NCBI RefSeq assembly: GCF_012275535.1
Contig: NZ_JAAVTK010000005.1
Coordinates: forward strand, 1 to 64,000
Direction: 5' to 3'
Length of the DNA: 64,000 nucleotides
Source: Hymenobacter artigasi
GTDB lineage: Bacteria; Bacteroidota; Bacteroidia; Cytophagales; Hymenobacteraceae
Part shown: one piece after another, positions 8,510-16,706 of the stretch
How positions within the stretch are numbered: the stretch's first letter is position 1
How the letters are laid out: every line of letters begins with the position of its first letter
Notes under the pieces: generated by a model
The model's input: only the letters and a program-made list of their open reading frames with translations
Database searches by the model: none
What the model was told of the DNA's origin: nothing
Position numbers and translations under genes: made by a program

Positions 8510-8968
8510 TTATTTCGACGCATCACGCAGGGCTTTGATTTTGTCGTGGCCTTCAACCACACCCTGGTACTGCTTTTCGATTACCGATTTTAGGGTAGCG
8601 GGTAGGCCATCGGCCTTCAGCGCGGTTTGGTAGGCTTTCTTGGCGTAATCCTCGCCGCGCTCGCACTCGGCGAGGATACTGTGACGGTCTTTGCCGGTTA
8701 CGGCCGATTTCAGGTCAATCCAAGTGCGGTGTATTGCACCGACGATGGAGCCCTGGGCACCTTCGTTGGTGTCGGGCTTGAGGTCCAACTTAAACATCTG
8801 GTCCTCAATCTCATTGAGGTAGCTTGAGCGCTGGGCGGCAAAATGCTTGAATGTGTCCTTCAGGTCGGCGTCTTGCACATCGACCATGGCTTCGGCATAG
8901 CCTTTCTGGCCGTCTTTGAGGGTTTCAACCAATTCGTTGAGCAGGGCTTGGGTGGCTTTGGCTTCCAT
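8510..8968 (-). CDS. PA2169-type four-helix-bundle protein (DUF2383)
   Basis: A 152-residue all-helical protein of the DUF2383 family, which adopts a ferritin-like four-helix bundle. The function is unknown; relatives are often stress-induced. It has typical features: an N-terminal LLNELVETLKDGQKGY helix, RSSYLNEIE, and HRTWIDLKSAVTGKDR in the middle. There is no signal peptide. A -7-like box TACCTTTC (minus strand, 8979-8972) ends only three bases before the ATG, suggesting a leaderless transcript. It is monocistronic and converges on the helicase gene. Confidence 0.85.
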   Translation of the reverse strand: MEAKATQALLNELVETLKDGQKGYAEAMVDVQDADLKDTFKHFAAQRSSYLNEIEDQMFKLDLKPDTNEGAQGSIVGAIHRTWIDLKSAVTGKDRHSILAECERGEDYAKKAYQTALKADGLPATLKSVIEKQYQGVVEGHDKIKALRDASK

Positions 8969-9030
8969 GAGGAAAGGTAAATTTGAGGTGAAAGATTATG
9001 AATCTCTTTACTGCCTGCCCGCCCGTAAGG

Positions 9031-10305
9031 TTACACTGCCACGGCCAACGGTTCGGCCATAGCTCGTCCGGCCAGAAAGCCAGTGGTCCAGGCCGCCTGA
9101 AAGTTGAAGCCGCCGGTAATGCCATCAATATCGAGCACCTCGCCGGCAAAATACAGGCCGGGTACGCGGCGGCTCTGCATGGTTTTGAGGTCGACTTCAT
9201 CGAGCACGATGCCGCCGCAGGTCACGAATTCCTCTTTATAAGTGGTTTTTCCGCGCACGGCCAGCGGCATTCGGAGCAATAATTCGAGCAGACGGTTCTG
9301 GGCTTTGGCGGGCAGGTCGCTCCAGCGAATTTCGGCGGTGATGCCGGCTTGCTCGGTCAGGTTGCGCCACAGGCGCTGCGGCAGGCCGAATTGTGGGTTG
9401 CTTGCTACTGTTTTGCGGCCATTGTCCTGCCGGAACTGTTGCAGCCAGGGGCGCAGGGTCTCTTCGGTAAAAGCGGGTATCCAGTTGATAAGGGCGGTGC
9501 CCACGTAGCCCAGCTCGCTGAGGCGGCGGGCACCCCAGGCCGAGAGCTTGAGCACCGCCGGACCGCTCACGCCCCAGTGCGTGACCAGCAGCGGGCCTTC
9601 GTACTGGAGCTTTTCGCCGGCCAGTACCACACGGGCCTGGGGCACGCTCACGCCCATGAGCTCGCTCAGGGGCGAATTGGGCACGTTGAAGGTGAACAGC
9701 GAGGGTACCGGCGCGGCAATGTGATGGCCGAGGGCGCGCAGCCAGTCGTAGTTAGCCGATTTGGGGTTGCCCCCGGTGGCGATGAGCAGCTGCGAAACCT
9801 GCAACGATGCGCCCAGCTGCGCACTGCCCGAACCGCTGATTTTCAAATTGAAACCACCCTGCGCCAGGGGCTGGATTTCATCGACGCTGGCATTGGTCAC
9901 GATGCGGACGCCGGCCTGGCGGGCGGCCTCCTCCAAGGCGCGGGCAATGGTTTCGCTCGAATCGGTGGTGGGGAACATGCGGCCGTCGGCTTCCGTTTTC
10001 AGCGCCACGCCGCGTTTGGCAAACCAGGCGATGGTTTCGGCTACGCCAAACTGCTGGAAGGCAGCCTTTAGCTGCCTGCTACCGCGCGGGTAGTGCGCCA
10101 CCAGCTGCGCGGGCGTGTCGCAGGCGTGGGTCACGTTGCAGCGGCCACCGCCCGAAACACGCACTTTGGCGAGGAGCTTCCCCGTTTTTTCCAATAAAAT
10201 GACAGCTATGTCAGGGTTGGCTTCGGCGCAGGCAATGGCACCAAAAAAGCCGGCCGCCCCGCCGCCGAGTACGGCCACGAGGGGTTGGGCAGCATCTTTT
10301 TTCAC
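9031..10305 (-). CDS. BaiN/YhiN-family FAD-dependent oxidoreductase
   Basis: A flavoprotein of the HI0933/YhiN (BaiN-like) family, about 424 residues. The N-terminal dinucleotide-binding motif VLGGGAAGFFGA starts a few residues after the chosen start, SGGGRCNVTH is the family hallmark, and the second nucleotide-binding segment GLYFAGEVLDIDGITGGFN lies near the C-terminus. The frame is open 24 codons further upstream, but family homology starts at the GTG at 10305, and a perfect -7 box (TACCTTTG, minus strand 10318-10311) ends just five bases before it. The natural substrate of most family members is not known. Confidence 0.88.
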   Translation of the reverse strand: MKKDAAQPLVAVLGGGAAGFFGAIACAEANPDIAVILLEKTGKLLAKVRVSGGGRCNVTHACDTPAQLVAHYPRGSRQLKAAFQQFGVAETIAWFAKRGVALKTEADGRMFPTTDSSETIARALEEAARQAGVRIVTNASVDEIQPLAQGGFNLKISGSGSAQLGASLQVSQLLIATGGNPKSANYDWLRALGHHIAAPVPSLFTFNVPNSPLSELMGVSVPQARVVLAGEKLQYEGPLLVTHWGVSGPAVLKLSAWGARRLSELGYVGTALINWIPAFTEETLRPWLQQFRQDNGRKTVASNPQFGLPQRLWRNLTEQAGITAEIRWSDLPAKAQNRLLELLLRMPLAVRGKTTYKEEFVTCGGIVLDEVDLKTMQSRRVPGLYFAGEVLDIDGITGGFNFQAAWTTGFLAGRAMAEPLAVAV

Positions 10306-10310
10306 GGGAC

Positions 10311-10318
10311 AAAGGTAC
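10311..10318 (-). promoter_or_regulatory. -7 box abutting the GTG start of the flavoprotein gene
   Basis: TACCTTTG read on the minus strand matches the Bacteroidota -7 consensus. The distance to GTG (five bases) places the expected transcription start at or next to the start codon, implying a leaderless mRNA. Confidence 0.6.
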
Positions 10319-10320
10319 GG

Positions 10321-10394
10321 CCGGCGTGTAGCATAAGCATTAGATTGTGCTACACGCCGGAACGCCTGCCGCCGCACAAGCTAATGCTTATGCT
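10321..10394. repeat. Overlapping, mutually exclusive hairpins between two minus-strand genes
   Basis: Stem 1 pairs 10321-10333 with 10348-10360 (13 perfect bases, ccggcgtgtagca). Stem 2 pairs 10330-10343 with 10381-10394 (14 perfect bases, agcataagcattag). The two share bases 10330-10333, so they cannot fully form together. The element lies between the epimerase-like gene (ends 10404) and the flavoprotein promoter. It may be a repeat or an attenuator-like structure; there is no T tract typical of a terminator. Confidence 0.65.
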
Positions 10395-10403
10395 ATACCA
10401 AAT

Positions 10404-11282
10404 CTAGCAGTACGCCAGCGCCGCCAGCACATCATCGTGCTTGAACTGGTAGGGCACGATGCTGCGCACCAGACTGCTGTCAATGGTTTTGCCGCTCACG
10501 CCTTGCTCGTCCTTAAAGGTTGGTGCGGCCAGGTTAAGAAACTGGGCGGCAGCGGGGTAGAAGTCGCGCCGGCGCGGGTGTTGGTCGGCGCACACGTTGA
10601 AGGTGTGGCCCCAGGCCCCACGCTCGATGATGCAGGACAGCACGCCTACCACATCAGTCAGGTGCACGAGGTTGACGGGTGCATTACCTTGTTCGAGGTC
10701 TTGGCGGCCCGCCAGGAAGCGGCCGGGGGCGCGCTCCGGGCCAATAAGGCCACCCAGGCGCACCACGGTGCTTTTCCACTGGCCGTAGCGCGGCACGAAA
10801 TGACCTTCGGCCCGCAGCACATCCGAAGCCGCGTCGCGGGTGCTGATGGCATCGGCTTCGCGCATGAGGCGGGGCTCGTTGGGATATACGCCCGTCGAGC
10901 TTACAAATAATACGTGCGGCGTGCCGGCGGCGGCCACGGCTCGGTGAATGGGCCGCAGCAGGGTGGGGTAGGCCCCGGCGGCGGCGGCGCGGGGCGGTAC
11001 GTTCAGCACCAGCACATCGGCGGCGCTGAGCAGGCGGTGCAGGAGGGCTTCGGTGGGCGCGCCAAAATCAGCCCCAAGCCGCAGCAAATGGCCCTCAATG
11101 CCAGCGGCAGCCATCAGCGGCAGGGTGTCGGGGGTGGTGGTGGTGCCCAGCACGGGGTGGCCCGAGGCCGCCAGCTGCCGGGCCAGGGCCATGCCCAGCC
11201 AGCCGCAGCCCAGCACTAATACGGTAGGGAGCCCCGCTCCCGAAGCCGGGCTAGTGGAGCCCCCGGAATTGGAACTAGTCAT
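10404..11282 (-). CDS. NAD(P)-binding epimerase-like protein (YeeZ type SDR)
   Basis: A 292-residue extended short-chain dehydrogenase/reductase-like protein. The Rossmann signature VLGCGWLGMALARQL lies at about 24-38 after a Ser/Gly-rich 20-residue leader, followed by LVLNVPPR, FVSSTGVYP and the LGGLIGP segment seen in YeeZ-like epimerases. The catalytic Tyr-x3-Lys of classical members is not obvious, so the reaction cannot be named. A later start is possible, since homology begins near residue 20. The flavoprotein gene lies downstream on the same strand but has its own promoter. Confidence 0.8.
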   Translation of the reverse strand: MTSSNSGGSTSPASGAGLPTVLVLGCGWLGMALARQLAASGHPVLGTTTTPDTLPLMAAAGIEGHLLRLGADFGAPTEALLHRLLSAADVLVLNVPPRAAAAGAYPTLLRPIHRAVAAAGTPHVLFVSSTGVYPNEPRLMREADAISTRDAASDVLRAEGHFVPRYGQWKSTVVRLGGLIGPERAPGRFLAGRQDLEQGNAPVNLVHLTDVVGVLSCIIERGAWGHTFNVCADQHPRRRDFYPAAAQFLNLAAPTFKDEQGVSGKTIDSSLVRSIVPYQFKHDDVLAALAYC

Positions 11283-11468
11283 GCAGTGTCAGTACCTTTT
11301 AATGCCTTCAAGCTGCGAAGGTGAGAAAAAAATGCGAAACACTATATTCGGCAATGAAAATAAATATTCTGGCTCCTGAGCCGAGCCTTGCTAACATTCG
11401 CACCAGCAGCTTAGTACCTTCGGGCGGCGGACCGACCCGCTTTCCCACCCTTATTGACTTTTACTCGA

Positions 11469-12341
11469 ATGGACGCACCCTACACCCAGCCCATGCTGCG
11501 CGATAACGCCCTGGCTGGCAAAACCATTATCGTAACTGGCGGCGGCACTGGCCTGGGCCGGGCCATGACCACCTATTTCCTCCAGCTGGGGGCCAACGTC
11601 ACCATCACCAGCCGCAAGCTGGACGTGCTGGAAAAAACGGCCGACGAGCTTCGGCAGCAAACCGGGGGCAAGGTGCTGGCCATTGCCTGCGACGTGCGCA
11701 AGTACGACGAAGTGGAAGCTATGCTGGCGCGTACCATCCAGGAATTTGGCGGTGTAGATGTGCTGCTGAACAACGCGGCCGGCAATTTCATCAGCCCCAC
11801 CGAGCGCCTGAGCCACAAGGCGTTCGATGTGATTGTGGACATTGTACTGCGCGGCTCCTACAACTGCACGCTGGCCGTGGGCAAGCGCTGGATTGCCGAC
11901 AAGAAGCCCGGCACCATCCTCAACATCGTGACTACCTATGCCTCGGTGGGTTCGGCTTTTGTGGTGCCCTCGGCCACGGCCAAGGCCGGCGTATTGGCCA
12001 TGACGCGCTCATTAGCAGTCGAATGGGCCAAATACGGCATTCGCTCCAACGCCATCGCGCCCGGCCCATTCCCGACGGAGGGCGCCTGGAGCCGTCTTTT
12101 CCCCGAGCCGCTGGCCAGTAAGCTGGACCCCGCCGCCAGCGTGCCACTGAAGCGCGTGGGCCAGTACCAGGAACTGGCCAACCTGGCCGCCTATTTAGTG
12201 TCAGATTTCTCGGCCTATGTGAATGGTGAAGTTGTGACCATCGACGGCGGCGAGTGGCTGAACGGAGCGGGGGAGTTCAATAAGCTCGAAATGCTTACCC
12301 CCGATATGTGGGATACCATCGAAAAAACCATGCGCCGCTAA
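11469..12341 (+). CDS. 2,4-dienoyl-CoA reductase-like SDR
   Basis: A 290-residue short-chain dehydrogenase that fits the 2,4-dienoyl-CoA reductase group of unsaturated fatty-acid beta-oxidation. It has TGGGTGLGRAM (nucleotide binding), LLNNAAGNF, and PSATAKAGVLAMTRSLAVEW, in which the usual catalytic Tyr of Y-x3-K is replaced by Ser while Lys remains; dienoyl-CoA reductases likewise lack this Tyr. The ATG at 11469 is preferred over an upstream TTG. A variant -7 box TACCTTCG lies at 11415-11422. The product should use NADPH in the cytoplasm. Confidence 0.85.
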   Translation: MDAPYTQPMLRDNALAGKTIIVTGGGTGLGRAMTTYFLQLGANVTITSRKLDVLEKTADELRQQTGGKVLAIACDVRKYDEVEAMLARTIQEFGGVDVLLNNAAGNFISPTERLSHKAFDVIVDIVLRGSYNCTLAVGKRWIADKKPGTILNIVTTYASVGSAFVVPSATAKAGVLAMTRSLAVEWAKYGIRSNAIAPGPFPTEGAWSRLFPEPLASKLDPAASVPLKRVGQYQELANLAAYLVSDFSAYVNGEVVTIDGGEWLNGAGEFNKLEMLTPDMWDTIEKTMRR

Positions 12342-12354
12342 ATCACTGATTACG

Positions 12355-12520
12355 CGGATTTTAGCGGATTTCATGGATTTTGTGGACGTACTCATAGTTA
12401 GTTACAGGCTGGCATAATTGGCTGGCATAAATGGAAAAAGGCTTGCCATTAGGCAAGCCTTTTTCCATTTACTTAAGAACCAGCGCCGTCCACAAAATCC
12501 GTGAAATCCGCTAAAATTCG
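12355..12520. repeat. Inverted repeat pair around a terminator
   Basis: Arms 12355-12388 and 12487-12520 (34 bases, about two mismatches, built on aaatccgctaaaatt) face each other across a small hairpin. Related words such as aatccgttaaaatctgcgg occur near 8488. It lies between convergent genes. Confidence 0.8.
12431..12468. terminator. Bidirectional terminator between convergent genes
   Basis: The perfect stem atggaaaaaggcttgcc / ggcaagcctttttccat with a four-base loop has A and T tracts on both sides. It can serve the SDR gene (plus strand) and the DUF1571 gene (minus strand). Confidence 0.9.
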
Positions 12521-12534
12521 TGCTCATCCGTGGT

Positions 12535-13407
12535 CTATAGTTTGTAGCCTTTGTAATCCTTGCTGAATTCCTCCAGCGGAATGGGCTGGTTGGGGATTAC
12601 ATCGGAGAATTCAAATTTCTCAAACAGGCCTTTTTCGTCATTCACCTGCACCATGGTGGGGAGGAATGTTTTGGGGTCGACGCAGAGCGTGGTGCGGCGG
12701 CCGTAGGAATTGGGCACCTGCAGCACTTTGCCTTCGGGGATTTTATCGCCGATACTCAGGCCGTTGCGCTCGATGACGCGGAACTCGCCGCAGCCAAACC
12801 GCTCGGCGACAGTGCCAATGGTTTCGTTCTTGCCGGCTTTGTAGCTCACGTAACGGTATTGCGGGTAGTCGGAACGAAGCACGTGGTTGGTACGGCCCTG
12901 CAGCGTAGTGTCGCCCACGTAGCGGAACGAGCGGCTGTAGGAATTATCCTGGCGCAGGGCGGTGGAGCGCAGCAAGTCCGAAATAGTGCCGAAACCGGCT
13001 TGGAGGGCCGTGTGGTGCTGGGCACCGCGCATCAGCTTGCCATTGGGGTCCAGGCTGAGGGTGACGTAGGGGAAAGATGCCGGGTTTACCCAGGCATCGC
13101 CCCCGTTCTGGCCCGCCAGCCAAAGCACTTCGACACCCTTTTGATTTTTAATGTAAATGCGCAAGGGATTGTAAGTCAGCTTCATGATGCTGCGCGCCTG
13201 GTGGATGCTGCCGTCGATGCGCTCCTGCGCCTTCACGGTGCAGCGCAGGTATTTCAGGCTTTCGATGGCCGAGCTCATGCGCATAGTAAGCTGCTCCGTA
13301 GTGATGGCGGGCGCGGCGGTGGGAGTGGTGGCGGCCATTAAAGCCAACAGGCCTCCCGGAATAGCAAAGCGCAGCGCAGTAGAAGCAGTGATGGAAAAAG
13401 CAGGCAT
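12535..13407 (-). CDS. Secreted DUF1571 protein with LysM-like segment
   Basis: A 290-residue exported protein of the DUF1571 family, function unknown. Residues 1-32 form a signal peptide (hydrophobic run GGLLALMAA, Ala-rich cleavage region). The central part has family features such as KYLRCTVKAQERIDG and PLRIYIKN. Residues of about 195-240 (ETIGTVAERFGCGEFRVIER) look like a LysM peptidoglycan-binding repeat, so it probably works at the cell envelope in the periplasm. It is followed at 12431-12468 by a shared terminator. Confidence 0.8.
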   Translation of the reverse strand: MPAFSITASTALRFAIPGGLLALMAATTPTAAPAITTEQLTMRMSSAIESLKYLRCTVKAQERIDGSIHQARSIMKLTYNPLRIYIKNQKGVEVLWLAGQNGGDAWVNPASFPYVTLSLDPNGKLMRGAQHHTALQAGFGTISDLLRSTALRQDNSYSRSFRYVGDTTLQGRTNHVLRSDYPQYRYVSYKAGKNETIGTVAERFGCGEFRVIERNGLSIGDKIPEGKVLQVPNSYGRRTTLCVDPKTFLPTMVQVNDEKGLFEKFEFSDVIPNQPIPLEEFSKDYKGYKL

Positions 13408-13463
13408 AAAAAGGTTAGCGTTAGCGGCCGGCTGCTCCAGAATTGCGGAGCAAAAGCCGGGAA

Positions 13464-13763
13464 TTAATTGAGATTGATATGGGGAAAGCGCGAGGCCGCG
13501 CTGTCGAAGATAAACAGCTCATCAATTTCCACGCCATGCAGAAAACGGTAGAGTGGAAACTGTTCGACAAGGGCCTGAACAGCGGCGGCATCAACTCCGT
13601 TCATGGTGACCCAGCCCCGGCTTCGGTCGCTGCTAATGGCGTAGGATTCCACAATTTTCTCGTTCAGCAGCCGGTTGATGAAATCACGGTGGCGCGGAAT
13701 AATGGCGATAAACTCCTCGTTAAAAACATCGGGCAGGCGGAGGGAAACAACGAAAGTTGGCAT
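13464..13763 (-). CDS. Small conserved protein, YciI/muconolactone-isomerase-like
   Basis: About 99 residues from the chosen start MPTFVVSLRLPDVF; upstream codons look non-conserved. The pattern of an N-terminal beta-strand, a helix with IPRHRDFINRLL, SYAISSDRSRGW, and a final EIDELFIFD strand suggests a small alpha+beta barrel of the YciI or muconolactone-isomerase type. This is a judgement from the pattern, not a firm family match, and no catalytic residue is claimed. It lies downstream of the DUF1232 gene on the same strand, past a terminator at 13887. Confidence 0.6.
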   Translation of the reverse strand: MPTFVVSLRLPDVFNEEFIAIIPRHRDFINRLLNEKIVESYAISSDRSRGWVTMNGVDAAAVQALVEQFPLYRFLHGVEIDELFIFDSAASRFPHINLN

Positions 13764-13886
13764 ACAAACAAGCGAAACGACACAGTGGCGGAGGGCGAGT
13801 CTCACCAAAAATAAAGAGAAGCGGGCGGCCGGAATCTGGCTGGGGTGGGCAGCAGCAAAAACAGTCGGCTTGGTGAGCGGGGTAAC

Positions 13887-13914
13887 AAAAAAAGCCCCAG
13901 CCGAAGCTGAGGCT
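13887..13914 (-). terminator. Terminator after the DUF1232 gene
   Basis: On the minus strand: agcctcagc, loop ttcg, gctggggct, then seven T. It starts about 20 bases after the stop of the DUF1232 gene. Confidence 0.85.
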
Positions 13915-13932
13915 CCAATAGCAACGCGTAAT

Positions 13933-14454
13933 TTACGAATGCCCGAGCTCGGCTACGCTGGCCTGGGTCTGGTCGCCCCGGGCGGGCTCGGCGGCTTCAT
14001 CGGGGCCAGTGGTGGCAACGGCGGCGCGGGGCCCGGTTTGCTCCCACTCGCGGAAACGGGTGATTTCGCCCTGAAACTTACCTAAAAACCAGCTTATCAG
14101 GCTCAAATCATCAAGAAAGCCGATAACCGGAATGAAATCGGGAATTAAGTCGATGGGCGACAGCACGTAGAGCAGCACGGCCAGGCCCGAAATAACGGTG
14201 CTGGTAGAAATGTCCCGGTACTCCCCGCTGATGAAGGCGCGCACCAGCCGCACCAGCGTCAGGGCCACGTCGAACAGCTGCTTGAACTTGTTGTCCTTGT
14301 TATCCTTGCTGGCCAGCTTGTCAGCCGTTTCATTCAGGATGGTGACTACCTTGAACGGCTTGCCCAGGAGCTTGGTCGCACGACCAATGAAGACGTTGAA
14401 AAGTGCGTTTTTAGAAATTTTGAGGCCTTTTTCGGCCAACGGAGACATGGGCAT
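13933..14454 (-). CDS. YkvA-family (DUF1232) membrane protein
   Basis: A 173-residue protein of the YkvA/DUF1232 family, function unknown. The hallmark SPIDLIPDFIPVIGFLDD lies at about residues 100-117 and overlaps a hydrophobic segment, so it is probably membrane-associated. The N-terminal 60 residues are basic; the C-terminal 40 residues are Ala/Thr/Glu-rich and likely disordered. The frame extends upstream to a GTG at 14532, but the Met at 14454 fits the family better. It is the last gene of the minus-strand run that includes the amidoligase cluster and ends at a strong terminator. Confidence 0.8.
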   Translation of the reverse strand: MPMSPLAEKGLKISKNALFNVFIGRATKLLGKPFKVVTILNETADKLASKDNKDNKFKQLFDVALTLVRLVRAFISGEYRDISTSTVISGLAVLLYVLSPIDLIPDFIPVIGFLDDLSLISWFLGKFQGEITRFREWEQTGPRAAVATTGPDEAAEPARGDQTQASVAELGHS

Positions 14455-14540
14455 AGTAATGCGGGTGAAGGGGTTTTGGGCGGGCTTTACGCGCAACGGC
14501 CCCGCGTTGTTTTCGCGGGCTTTCCCCCACACCTGCGGTC

Positions 14541-15731
14541 CTAGCGCTCAAACAGGGGCGTAGTGCCGCCCACCCAATCCTTGTTCTTATTAAAATCGAC
14601 GCCAATCATCTCACCCCGGCTCAGGCGGCTCAGGCCACAAAGCAGCGTCGGCCGGGCCAGGTCGGGGTGCCAAATATAAAGCAGGCGAATTTCGCTTTTC
14701 ACTAGGCCGTCAGGTGATTGTACTGCGGGCTCGTATTGCACTTTGCGCTGCAATAAATAGTTTTCCTTGTCCGTGATGGCATCCAGGTCGGCGGCCGTGA
14801 CGTGCAGCCGCACGCCGGCCCCCGCAAAAGAAAAGAGGGGCTTGAGCACGTAGTTTTCCAGGTCTTCCGGATAAGTAGCTAATTCGTGCAGGTAATAGCT
14901 GGGCGGCACAAATGGCCCGCTGAGAAGCGGCAGCGTGTATTTGCTCACGCGGAAAAACCAGTTGGGATGGCCTACCCAGGTTACGTCCACCTCATCGGTG
15001 AGGTGAAACTCGCCGGGTAAATCCGGGTACCGCGCTAATTCATCAAAAATAACGCGGTTGTAAATACGCTTAATTGGAATTTGTCTGCCATCTTTTTCAT
15101 AGAACAATTGCCGGCCATTTTTGCGAATTTTGGTGAGGCAAACCGTATTAATTCCCCAAAATTCTTTGGTTAAAACGAAATCAATTCGAGTTTTTTGTTT
15201 GTCCGGATATATTTCCAGTAGAATGACGTGTTCCGGCGCTTCATCACCCAGTAAAAAGCACCGCATCTCTTCCCGATAATCTGCTGCATTCGGAGAATTT
15301 ATAAAAGCCGAAACGGAGCTGGGAATAGGGAAGTGCCGCTCAAAAATGCCTGGTAACCACGACTGAAAGGCATAGAGAGAAGGAAAACCCTGCATCTCGA
15401 TAAGCTGGGGTTCCAGCTCGCCGTTGGCATTTCGGCACACGGCAAAATCAAACGTTAAAAAATCCGGCCGGCCTTCGTTGCCGGGCACGCGCTGGTGTGC
15501 TGGGATAGCCGCTTCAGTTAATTCCTTGAAATTATTCTGCTGAATAACATCAATAATTGAGCTGCCGGCCGCAATCAATTTATCACGCAAATCAGCCGGA
15601 ATAAATACCGGCGTTTCGGCCACCCGAAATTCTAATTGCCCGGGAAATTGCTGGTCGATATCGGCCAGCATTTCCTGGTATTTCGCGGGCGTGAAAGCGG
15701 CGTTGTAGCGATGGCGGTACTCAGGAATCAT
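14541..15731 (-). CDS. ATP-grasp-like protein of the amidoligase cluster
   Basis: A 396-residue protein without a firm family name. Two segments resemble the ATP-grasp fold: YVLKPLFSFAGAGVRL (about 290-305), like the Lys-containing strand plus glycine loop that binds ATP, and a central TFDFAVCRNANGELEPQLIE core. Its place directly after the glutamine amidotransferase gene (31-base gap) and near a carboxylate-amine ligase and a classical ATP-grasp enzyme supports a role in making amide or peptide bonds. Function is inferred from fold-like motifs and neighbours, with no substrate visible. GC is a little lower than in the surrounding genes in its middle third. Confidence 0.6.
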   Translation of the reverse strand: MIPEYRHRYNAAFTPAKYQEMLADIDQQFPGQLEFRVAETPVFIPADLRDKLIAAGSSIIDVIQQNNFKELTEAAIPAHQRVPGNEGRPDFLTFDFAVCRNANGELEPQLIEMQGFPSLYAFQSWLPGIFERHFPIPSSVSAFINSPNAADYREEMRCFLLGDEAPEHVILLEIYPDKQKTRIDFVLTKEFWGINTVCLTKIRKNGRQLFYEKDGRQIPIKRIYNRVIFDELARYPDLPGEFHLTDEVDVTWVGHPNWFFRVSKYTLPLLSGPFVPPSYYLHELATYPEDLENYVLKPLFSFAGAGVRLHVTAADLDAITDKENYLLQRKVQYEPAVQSPDGLVKSEIRLLYIWHPDLARPTLLCGLSRLSRGEMIGVDFNKNKDWVGGTTPLFER

Positions 15732-15762
15732 AAGGCAGGGAGCGGCTGAATACAGGCAGAAG

Positions 15763-16587
15763 TTAAGCGGCGGTGAGTTGGCCCAGCTGCGCTAACGCGC
15801 GCCGTAAAAAAGTAGGCAGGATGATGGATTCGGTGTATTCAATCGTGTCCGGGTCGGCCAGCAGGCGTACCATTTCGTGGTATTTGGCTTCGCCGTATGC
15901 GTTGATTACCTGATGTTTGCGTTCATCAGTGAGCATGTAGCGCAGCATGCCCTCGCCATCGGCTTCGGGATGGAACTGGGTGCCTAGCACTTCCGGCGTG
16001 AAGCGAATGGCCATTACGGCGCGGGCCAGCGGCACGTGGGGACGCTCTTTTTCTAAGCACAAAATTTTGGCTCCTAATTCCTCGATACGCTGCGTATTAA
16101 GGTCTGCCAATTGATAATCGCGCGAATCGACCACGTAAAATGGGTCGGCTAGTCCGCGCAGGGTGGGCTCTGCTTTGCCGGCTGGGGTGAAATGCACCGG
16201 CAGCACGCCAAACGAGGTGGATTTGCGCCGGCTAATGGTGCCCACGCCCAGGTGGCGGCTTACCAGCTGAAACGAGTGGCAAATTAGTAGCAAGTGTTTC
16301 TTCTGCTCACTGGTTTTATTGTGAGCAAGTAATGCGTCAATTAATCGAAAATAGCGGGGTTCCCACAGCTCACCGGATGGGAGTGGACTGCCGGGGCCAC
16401 CGCTCGAAACGTAAATGTCATAATCCAGGCCGGGTAGCTCGTTTTCGGCCCGCACATTAAAGGTGTCGACGCGAAACCGGGCCCCGTTTTCTTCCGCGCT
16501 ACGGGCCAGTAGCTGCCGGATGCAGCGCATGCCTTCGTTGCGCGCGTTGTCATACATATCTAAAATAGCAATGCGAATAGCTTTCAT
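15763..16587 (-). CDS. Class I glutamine amidotransferase-like protein
   Basis: A 274-residue class I (GATase) domain protein. The catalytic triad is visible: nucleophile Cys in LLLICHSFQL (about residue 102) and His-Glu in GTQFHPEAD, with the oxyanion-type loop SSGGPGSPLP before them. GMP synthase-like relatives are shorter or fused to a synthetase; this one has about 50 extra helical residues at the C-terminus. It could supply ammonia to, or remove a gamma-glutamyl group for, the neighbouring ligases. It lies between an ATP-grasp-like gene (31 bases downstream) and the carboxylate-amine ligase gene, from which a terminator at 16652-16686 separates it. Confidence 0.8.
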   Translation of the reverse strand: MKAIRIAILDMYDNARNEGMRCIRQLLARSAEENGARFRVDTFNVRAENELPGLDYDIYVSSGGPGSPLPSGELWEPRYFRLIDALLAHNKTSEQKKHLLLICHSFQLVSRHLGVGTISRRKSTSFGVLPVHFTPAGKAEPTLRGLADPFYVVDSRDYQLADLNTQRIEELGAKILCLEKERPHVPLARAVMAIRFTPEVLGTQFHPEADGEGMLRYMLTDERKHQVINAYGEAKYHEMVRLLADPDTIEYTESIILPTFLRRALAQLGQLTAA

Positions 16588-16651
16588 ATATTACTTGGTG
16601 AATAGGCTGTTATAGCCAAAAAATAGAAAAAAGCCAAGCCGGAGGCAGGCG

Positions 16652-16686
16652 TAAAACAAACAACGCCAACCGGGAGGCTGGCGTTG
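16652..16686 (-). terminator. Hairpin terminator within the amidoligase cluster
   Basis: On the minus strand, caacgccagcctcccggttggcgttg forms a 10-base stem (interrupted only by the loop) followed by tttgtttta. It follows the carboxylate-amine ligase stop by about 20 bases, so part of that transcript probably ends before the amidotransferase gene. Confidence 0.7.
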
Positions 16687-16706
16687 CGAAGGCAAAGATA
16701 ATTCCG

